Origin: Siphonodentalium dalli
Lineage: Eukaryota; Mollusca; Scaphopoda; Gadilida; Siphonodentaliidae
Length of the DNA: 64,000 bases
Direction of reading: 5' to 3'
Assembly (NCBI GenBank): GCA_032622095.1
Contig: CP136066.1
Location: 41,491,835-41,555,834 of the forward strand
Part shown: piece by piece, positions 57,397-64,000 of the stretch
Layout: each line of letters starts with the position of its first letter
Position numbering within the stretch: the first letter of the stretch is position 1
Position numbers and translations under genes: made by a program
Notes under the pieces: model-generated
Seen by the model: the letters and a program-made list of their open reading frames with translations, nothing else
Databases searched by the model: none
Told to the model about the DNA's origin: nothing

Positions 57397-57683
57397 GTTT
57401 CAATGATATTAATGGGTTTTTTTAATAAGCACAGTGTGAAAACGAAGAGCCAAGAAGATAACGTCTCAGAAGAATTTTGTTTGTGTTTTGGTTCTTTTGG
57501 ATATTTCCCTGCTATTTCCAAAGAAATTTCTTTCCATGCATCATTTTTCCGGCGCTGGTGAATGGTGCCGGGTTCTTTGTTCTTTAATATTTTGATTCTT
57601 CTCTCCACAATGCCCAAAAAAGTGTTACGCTCGTCGGCAGTAGGGGGGGGGGTCTGGAAAACAATTGCACATATAGGGCCCAA
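57378..57683 (-). pseudogene. Myb/SANT-like fragment, unit 3
   Basis: Minus strand. VERRIKILKNKEPGTIHQRR and KNDAWKEISLEIAGKYP are intact. A small deletion after KYP then shifts the frame, so the RT-x-x-Q part of the domain is lost and a different tail follows. Confidence 0.5.
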
Positions 57684-59761
57684 AAAGTTTTTTCCCTACC
57701 CCAAGGGACCCACCACCCCATTTGTGCAAATTTGTTCCTCCAAATGTTAGGGACCCACCCCCTTTCTCATGTTTTTATCAAAATTTCAGAGTTTTTTAGC
57801 CGTTCTTCAATAACTGTGTTAACTACCTTTCAATCCCATTCCACTATCCTTTTTTGGTGCAAAGTGTGTAAAATTAAGACTCAAGCAATAACATCCTTAA
57901 TCGGTAAAGCACAGGTCAGAAAAACGATAAATAAACTGTATTTCCACGTGTTTCCTGCTGTTTCCAGTATCTAACAACAATAATAAAGAATTGTATAGGT
58001 ACACTGTATGTCACAAATTGCCCTAGACCGCATTATAGCCTTAATATAGCGAGTTTAGTCTGACAGAGATCACTGGCCAGTGTAAATAGTGGTAAACAGG
58101 TCAGGGGTTCTACAATTATTTGTGCATGATCAAAGAACTCTTTAGTCTTATCCACAGGGGTGGGTGAGGAGGGGAATTGTTTTGGTTAGGTATACACATA
58201 GATATATGGTTATTATACCCCCGATATTAGTCGGCGGGTATATAGTTGACGTCTCGAGCCGTCCGTGCGTCCGTCCGTACAAACATTTTGCATCATAACT
58301 CAAGAGTCGGTTGTCATATTTTGATGCTCTATGACATGTGACGGACCAGAAATGGGGAACGAATATGCATAATATCACGGATTGTGAGTACCAATGCCTA
58401 CCAGAGTTATCCATGGCCCTGTTTATGAAATTCAATCCGTACAAAGTTCTTGCCATATAAGTTGAAGTGTCGGTTGTGGAATTTTGAAGTGGTTTGGTAT
58501 GGTGATAGACCTGAATGATACGGGAAGGATGTATGCAGATATTACTGCATATCACAGGTTTTGCCCGTCGATGCATACCAGAGCTACCAACTTGGTTCCA
58601 TCCGTAAACACAGTTTGCATAATTATAACTCAACCATTTGTATGTATATTTGTGCACTAGAGTCTGCAGTATAGTCTCAGTCAGATTTTATTCTTGATTT
58701 TAGTTTGAACTTTGAAGACATTGAAGAATGTCATTTCTCAAAGCATCTGAATGCATCACATTATTTCAGTTCATCTATTTGTAAGCGATAACAGTATACA
58801 TTTAGTATTGTTGTTTAGTCTTGTTGAGCAGTATTTAAGCTTCAAGATGAAGTTCGTAAATTCAAGGAGAATAGCGTCACCTTCAGTTGGGATTGTCTGA
58901 ACAATAAACAGTAACGGCCATTCATCATAACCAATTCAGTTTTATTTGGATAAGTGCTGCAAATTAACATTACTTGCAATCATTAAAAAGATGAGAAATA
59001 ACCAGAAGGAATGAATTTGATGCATGTCAGAACAATACAGTATTTCAGACATTAGAAATTTATGAGATAGCCTTTTCAATTTCATGTTATGCAACAATCG
59101 GGTCAATGATATCTAGTCAACATTGAGTATTCACCATGTAGTATTTGTGATACAGTTTTTTTTAATTTTATTACTTTTATTCGGGTAATACAACTGGGTA
59201 ATACATTTTTTTTTTTTACTAAATTACGGTTTTCCACTGAGAAGTGGGACGGGATCCTGTGAAATCCAGAATGTTGCTAAATCTGAGGCTAAATAGTCAC
59301 TATAGCTGTTTATATAGCCATATGCCAACAAACATGATATTAACATGCTTACAAACAACATTACATGGTCAGTACTCGTAAATTGTTTGAAAAAAACCCA
59401 TTTTGGGAAAAAAATACAAGCACGATTGTTTCGGCCTCTGGACCACCCACCCACCCCGGCCCTATATACGGATTTTTTTTTAGACCCCCTCATGTCGTCG
59501 GTGGTATATTTTGCCCCACGTCCTTGTCCTCGGTTGATCATTGTTGAAATGTGTACAAACGTGTACTGTTACACGCATACACGCAGCATGTTTATGTGAC
59601 CGGTGGTCAATCTATGATTGACGCCAATCACATTGATTGGATAATCCTATACCGCGCGGCGATGTCTTCCCATCGATATGTCCACCGATAGCTTCGCATT
59701 GAGCGTCGCCTCGTAAAACTACCTGGACTATATTATAAACCCAGCCGGTGAATAGCACCCA

Positions 59762-60037
59762 GGGGTGGTATTCACCAAGCGAGACTATTTTATAAACCAG
59801 GTAGTTTATTTGGTAGCGGCTGAACGCAAAGATATCTTCGCTTTAGCGCCAACGACACAAGCTGTCGATGATGTGATTGACCCAATCTATCAGATTTGTC
59901 ACTTGTCAATGGACACCGTTTCACGACTAATTCGTGAACACTTACCGGCCATGTATAGCGGTATAATTATTGGGTATAATTGTATGGAGACTCATGCTGG
60001 CGTTTTTCATCTGCAGAATGAGTTTTGATGATATTTA
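59762..60037 (-). mobile_element. PIF/Harbinger-like transposon, unit 4 (inverted, truncated)
   Basis: It begins GGGGTGGTATTCACC (one mismatch) one base after unit 3 and continues for about 275 bp before ending abruptly. It carries the transposase-start frame on the plus strand, where the ATG has become TTG (about 59809). Confidence 0.6.
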
Positions 60038-61011
60038 GGCCAGTACGAGTTTTCGAAAAATCCAATCGACCCCGCACTTCCGAGCCCCTAGATTTCTTGC
60101 TATTTTAGTTTGCAGTGACCCCTGGGACACATTGCACGGGTGTGCGATTTTTTATTCCGGATTGGCACGGTCCTTTAAAATAGGTTTTAATGGTTTTTAA
60201 AGCTATTTTTTACATAATTCGATAACACGACCATAGATTCGATCCAGAATTTCCTCTGGAGATCATGAGATTATTTTCGTGACCGAAATAAATTGTTAGA
60301 ATGAAATAAGCCGATGTTTTTTTGTCATATAGTAATAACGGTGGCCCTAAAATTTAATTTATTGATTTTTTTCTTCGAAATTTCAGGCGTTTTTCATAAA
60401 TATGACGACGAAACAGGTCGATAACTGCATATCTGGAGGGGGAATATCGTCGCAATTGCTATCAAAAACTTCTGTGGACATTTGCTCACCAATAAATATA
60501 GATATGTAGAATGCGGTCCATGTGAATCGGTAACAGGAGCGTAAAACTTAACCCTCCCCCACTAAAAGCCCAAAAATCCCTAATGCATAGGTTGTGCCAA
60601 TAACGTCTCGTTGTCGATGCACATAGGCTAGTTTTCCGCATATTAATACCAAAATGCTCTCTAGGAACTAATACTGAGCAAAAGATAGCATGAAAATTAA
60701 AATTTAATTATAATTGATGCTCATTGTTGATTTTTTTGCTCAAAATTACAAATAATTCAGCTGCACAGAAGTATGCAAAGCGCTTAACTAAAGCGCTACC
60801 TTTACCAAAGACAGCATCTATACATAGACATATATTATCACATAATTTGGCCATAAAAGCAGTTTCATAATTATCGGTAATAGACACGTTTAATAACAGC
60901 GCGTGCGATGACGTCATGGCGTTCTTCAAATAACTTGCGATCGCTGTAGTTTATGATTGTTGTTTTCGATGAATATTTCGCGTTGCTTCGGGTTTATTTG
61001 ATCATGTGATA
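60038..61011. other. Mostly non-coding; one small frame
   Basis: A TTTTTTTCTTCGAAATTTCAG acceptor-like tract (ending 60386) is followed by a 35-codon ATG frame at 60402-60509 (starts MTTKQVDNCISGGG, ends INIDM). It may be an exon of the multicopy gene that continues at 61201, or chance. The rest is AT-rich. Confidence 0.25.
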
Positions 61012-61168
61012 AAAGGTATCTCACACTCGTTCTATTTTATACGTAATTTATCAACCTCGTCCTCTAAATTCTATTTGAGCCTCGGTAAACCTCGGCTCAA
61101 ATCGAATTTAGTGAACTCGGTTGATAAATTCCGTATAAAATAGAAACTCATGTGAGATCCTCTATTTC
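61012..61168. repeat. Foldback MITE-like hairpin
   Basis: GGTATCTCACA, TTCTATTTTATACG-AATTTATCAACC and GAGCC pair with GGCTC, GGTTGATAAATTCCGTATAAAATAG and TGTGAGATCCTC. It interrupts the region upstream of the 61.2-kb pseudogene. Confidence 0.7.
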
Positions 61169-61200
61169 TAATATATATTTATGATATGTCGTGATCAATT

Positions 61201-61684
61201 ATTTGTTCAAAACTTCATGATGCTGCTGTCAGAATACAGAACAGATTGATGAGTGATACGGCGTCCCAGAGTGAAAAATCCGAAGCACGTCGGTTTCGGT
61301 CTGCCTGTATACCACTGGAATCGAATGAGAATGCTAATAAATATTCTAAATCGACATGGGATGTGCATCAGTTACAACGACATACAAACAATTCTATCAG
61401 TGTGGACAGATATACAAACTACTGGTGAAAGTTGTGTTGTGCCAATTAACATTGATGTGGGATTTTTCACCTACGCCGAAGCCGATAATTTCGAACAAAA
61501 AGCTGATAAACTAGATGAAACATTTCAAAATGTTATGAACATTGTCATCTTTCAAAGCAGAGTACTTAGCGAGAAGCAGAAACATGTATCTGAACAGGAA
61601 GGAACTTCGATAAACATGAACACTATTCATGAATGCCCTAACATTAACGTTAAACGTGCATCTCTAGTTCATTTGAAGGGGTTA
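61201..61684 (+). pseudogene. Decayed member of a multicopy invertebrate protein family
   Basis: The main frame contains NPKHVGFGLPVYHWNRMRML, INILNRHGMCISYND and FFTYAEADNFEQKADKLDET, then NIVIFQSR. The order 'PKH-x-G-x-x-x-x-H', 'LN-x-x-G-x-x-x-SY' and 'ADN-x-x-x-x-x-x-L-D' recalls an uncharacterised multicopy family common in corals, molluscs and echinoderms, often repeat-associated. This resemblance is from memory of the pattern. A one-base frameshift near 61262 separates an upstream AAVRIQNRLMSDTAS piece from the main frame. The 3' end is cut by the LTR element at 61685. Function unknown. Confidence 0.45.
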
Positions 61685-62143
61685 TGTGAGGTAATGAACA
61701 CATATATATAGTAGGTACAAGTCTTTATTATGTTGTGAATAATATATGCAGTGTGTACAAATATAATGATCAAGAGTCGCCGCGAAGTGATGTCCCCGAA
61801 TGGGTGATGCCTGGTGTGAATGATGCCTGGATATGATCTAGGTATGAGATGAGTCTAGTGAAAGCATGATGTGATGGGATGTGGTTGTTTCTTATATACT
61901 ATTTGGGATGCATATTAGATGAGGCGTTTGGCACTACACATCGGGATTGGTTCCACCGTTATGGTCATCTCCCTTGACCATATTTGGGAGCCATCTTCAT
62001 TGTGTGTATGTCTTCGCTGGGAGTAAGACGTGTGAGGTTTCGTTAAGAACCGAACACGAATATCTGAGTTTGGGGTTTTATATATTGGGACATTCGTATA
62101 GTTTGAATCAAGTTGTGAGATTATAATGGGTAGTTATCTCACA
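61685..62143 (-). mobile_element. LTR of a retroelement (3' LTR, minus strand)
   Basis: The 459-bp LTR starts TGTGAGATAAC and ends GTTACCTCACA-like on the minus strand; the terminal inverted repeat is TGTGAG-TAA. It has a TATA-like ATATATAAAAC near 62080, a second TATATAAG near 61896, and AATAAA (minus strand, 61723-61728) about 40 bases from its end. A polypurine tract lies directly upstream. The partner LTR is outside the window. Confidence 0.75.
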
Positions 62144-62147
62144 TATG

Positions 62148-62158
62148 TCCCCCCACCC
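62148..62158 (-). other. Polypurine tract
   Basis: The minus strand reads GGGTGGGGGGA just before the LTR, the usual primer site for plus-strand DNA synthesis in LTR retroelements. Confidence 0.7.
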
Positions 62159-62959
62159 GTGTAAGATTTTTCGCGCAGCGGAAAATCTTATGTAACATCA
62201 AAATTATGGACCTAACTGGGGTATTTGTGACCATGGTATGGATGAGGCTGAAATGAAATATAATGACGATGGTGATCATATAGTAAGTCGATCGATACTT
62301 TGTAACATTGATTGTGGTGAAGTTATGATTAATACATATGGAACAAAGTTGTCTTAAAATGATAATACGCAATATTATGAGATTATGAAATAAATGGTGG
62401 GAAAAGCATATATGGGTTGGTATATAAAATGATCGGGCAAGCAGTGATAATGCGTGCTATATTGATATGTAGGATAAGGTGTGATAATAGAATATAGAGA
62501 TACAAGTATGAGAAGTAATGAATATAACAATACGGTAATAGTGCATGGTATGTTTTGTAAATGATGTACATTGGTGATGTATTATATAAATGCATGTTGT
62601 ATTGTTAATAAAATCATGAGGATATGTATACATTCGGTATTGTGGTAATGAGAGAACAAATGTTTCTCATCTGCCGTCAATTGCACAGGGAATTGTTGAG
62701 AGCATGTGTCAGAGGTGAAATGTTGTTTGGAGTGTGGTATATGAGGCATTTATTAATGCGTTTGTTGATAGGTGGCGAGATCCGTTACCAATGTTATTGA
62801 TGATAATCGGCGGTCAGTTGTCTAACTCTTGGGATTGGCACGTGTCATAATGGAGTTAGCATACACAGCTGACGGGGTATGCATGCAGTAACGATATTAG
62901 AATTAGTCTGTGGGTTTGTGCCCCTTATAGGAAAAAAAATGGTATTATTGGGAAAATGA
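62159..62959 (-). other. Retroelement region between the envelope-like frame and the polypurine tract
   Basis: AT-rich with only short frames. It is probably untranslated sequence of the retroelement. Confidence 0.5.
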
Positions 62960-64000
62960 TCAATATAGATTAAGTGGTGGGTTATGGATGGACGCGTGAG
63001 TTTTTATTATTTTCATAGGTCGTAATGTGGATGATTCATCATCAACATCTCGCGGGTGTTTTTTGGGAAATGTCAAATCTTCTTGTGTGGTTTGTATTTG
63101 AGGTTGCTTAGCTGGAGACAAATGAATATCTTTCGTAGCTTCATTGGGTATTGGTGGGGTTAGTCTGTGACGAAGTTGCGTATCAGTTCCCTTTATCCTT
63201 TGGTTAAGTTTATTTCGTCGCTTTGCGATTTTAATTCGTCGCGTGTTGTGATTGCGTTGAGTCTGATATTGGGAAATTTTCGTAATACACTGAATAATGT
63301 ATTTGCGAATTGAGATGGCAATCAGTAAAATTAATATGAACGTAATGACCGCGGGAATGATGATTTGGTAATAATCTTGTTTTTGCTTTTGTTTGATGGG
63401 TTGCAGGGAAGTGACTGTTTGCAGAAAATCATATAGGGATAGTTGCTTTATGGGGGGTAACTTGTTTGGAATCGAAATTTGAGGGGGCAAGTTATGAATT
63501 TGGGAAAATAATGGCTTCCCTTGTGGCAATTTATGTAATTCAATAGTTGATTGTAATTGGGTTATTTGTGTCTTGATGGTGATGTTTGATGAGTTCAATG
63601 TTGTGAATGCAATTAGTTTGATACTGGCTGATGTAGCTATGCACCTTGGTGGTAAAGTTATCGTTGCGATGGGGGGTAAAATTGTGATTCTATACGGTCG
63701 TTTTCTTAAGAGATTGTGATGACAGTTTACTGTAAATGTATGAGCTTTCGTGGTTGTTATAAGCCATGTACATGCCGCCAGCTTAATAGCGGATGGTAAA
63801 TTATATTGAGGGTAGATGGCTATAGGGCAATTTGTGGCGGTATTTTTTGTATCATTGGTGAATATGTTGAGTAGGCAGTTATGATTATGTGATGCGGCGA
63901 TTCAAATTTTTTGAATTTTACAATATGGTAATTTGTTTAAAATACACGGGTGATTGTCACCAATGGTGGTATATTTGGATCGGTCGGGAGATAATAGCAG
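62960..64000 (-). pseudogene. Envelope-like third reading frame of an LTR retroelement, broken
   Basis: The minus-strand frame enters from the right edge and is interrupted by an in-frame TGA at 63902-63904. It then stays open for 314 codons to a stop at 62960-62962. It has a hydrophobic membrane-spanning segment (about 63308-63364, centre PAVITFILILLIAISI) followed by a basic tail of about 115 residues. The part before the membrane span has several cysteines and N-x-S/T sites, as in an ectodomain. Position just upstream of the polypurine tract and LTR supports an env-like gene of a Gypsy- or BEL-type element. Sequence identity to a specific env family was not established. The stop codon means this copy is unlikely to make full-length protein. 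Confidence 0.55.

Larger units (their letters stand above)
57204..59760 (-). mobile_element. PIF/Harbinger-like transposon, unit 3 (inverted)
   Basis: It is the reverse complement of unit 2. It abuts unit 2 at 57201/57204 but lacks the first 90 bp or so of its own terminus (including the transposase ATG). Its other end, GGTGAATAGCACCC, is at 59747-59760. Units 2 and 3 make a long inverted repeat centred near 57202. Confidence 0.65.

Noticed and set aside
53400-58660. Frames with HPSRIIQVYHHTKPLQNS repeated in several units
   Set aside because: They translate a dispersed non-coding repeat inside the Harbinger-like units (with GGACGGACG tract) and shift frame between copies.

Overview
The window is animal nuclear DNA, not prokaryotic. 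It is AT-rich, about 64 kb long and dominated by mobile and tandem repeats. Its few coding pieces are short exons bounded by GT/AG splice sites. Three things point to a marine invertebrate, most likely a lophotrochozoan such as a mollusc: the dense ACATGTA words, the abundance of small inverted-repeat elements, and a tRNA-derived SINE. The lineage is an inference; nothing here fixes a species.

Host genes. A plus-strand gene of unknown identity ends at 284-407 with a terminal exon, followed by a 3' UTR and an AATAAA at 786-791. On the minus strand, three exons (47674-47877, 29763-29921, 25260-25450) join in matching phases and encode part of an extracellular ANF-receptor-type ligand-binding domain. 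This is a natriuretic-peptide-receptor-like or receptor-guanylyl-cyclase-like gene with introns of about 17.8 kb and 4.3 kb. A possible further upstream exon lies at 49901-50036. I found no transmembrane, kinase-homology or cyclase exons. Weaker candidates are a sulfotransferase-like open frame (37282-37725), a small secreted-peptide-like frame (28756-28959) and an exon-like minus-strand frame (40923-41153).

Layout. 0.8-8 kb: dispersed MITE-like repeats, a SINE with a clean target duplication, and a BED-finger fragment. 8.3-13.4 kb: a satellite with three levels of periodicity (45, 362 and 2169 bp). 13.4-25 kb: small inverted-repeat elements, a tandem duplication in which one copy carries an insertion, and a minisatellite element. 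25-48 kb: the receptor exons and introns. These introns hold a head-to-tail concatemer of Helitron-like elements (30.6-36.0 kb), a 4.2 kb element with long inverted termini and a 10-bp target duplication (38559-42733), and a 45-bp minisatellite built around inverted CCAAT boxes (45726-47033). 48-52.6 kb: more inverted-repeat elements, including the partner of an inverted pair that brackets a receptor exon. 52.6-60.0 kb: four abutting copies of a PIF/Harbinger-like transposon carrying decayed Myb/SANT and transposase-start fragments. 60-64 kb: a decayed gene of a multicopy invertebrate family, cut by an LTR retroelement on the minus strand. Its LTR, polypurine tract and a broken envelope-like frame are visible, and the rest lies beyond the right edge.

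No rRNA, CRISPR array, free-standing tRNA gene or bacterial-type operon was seen.
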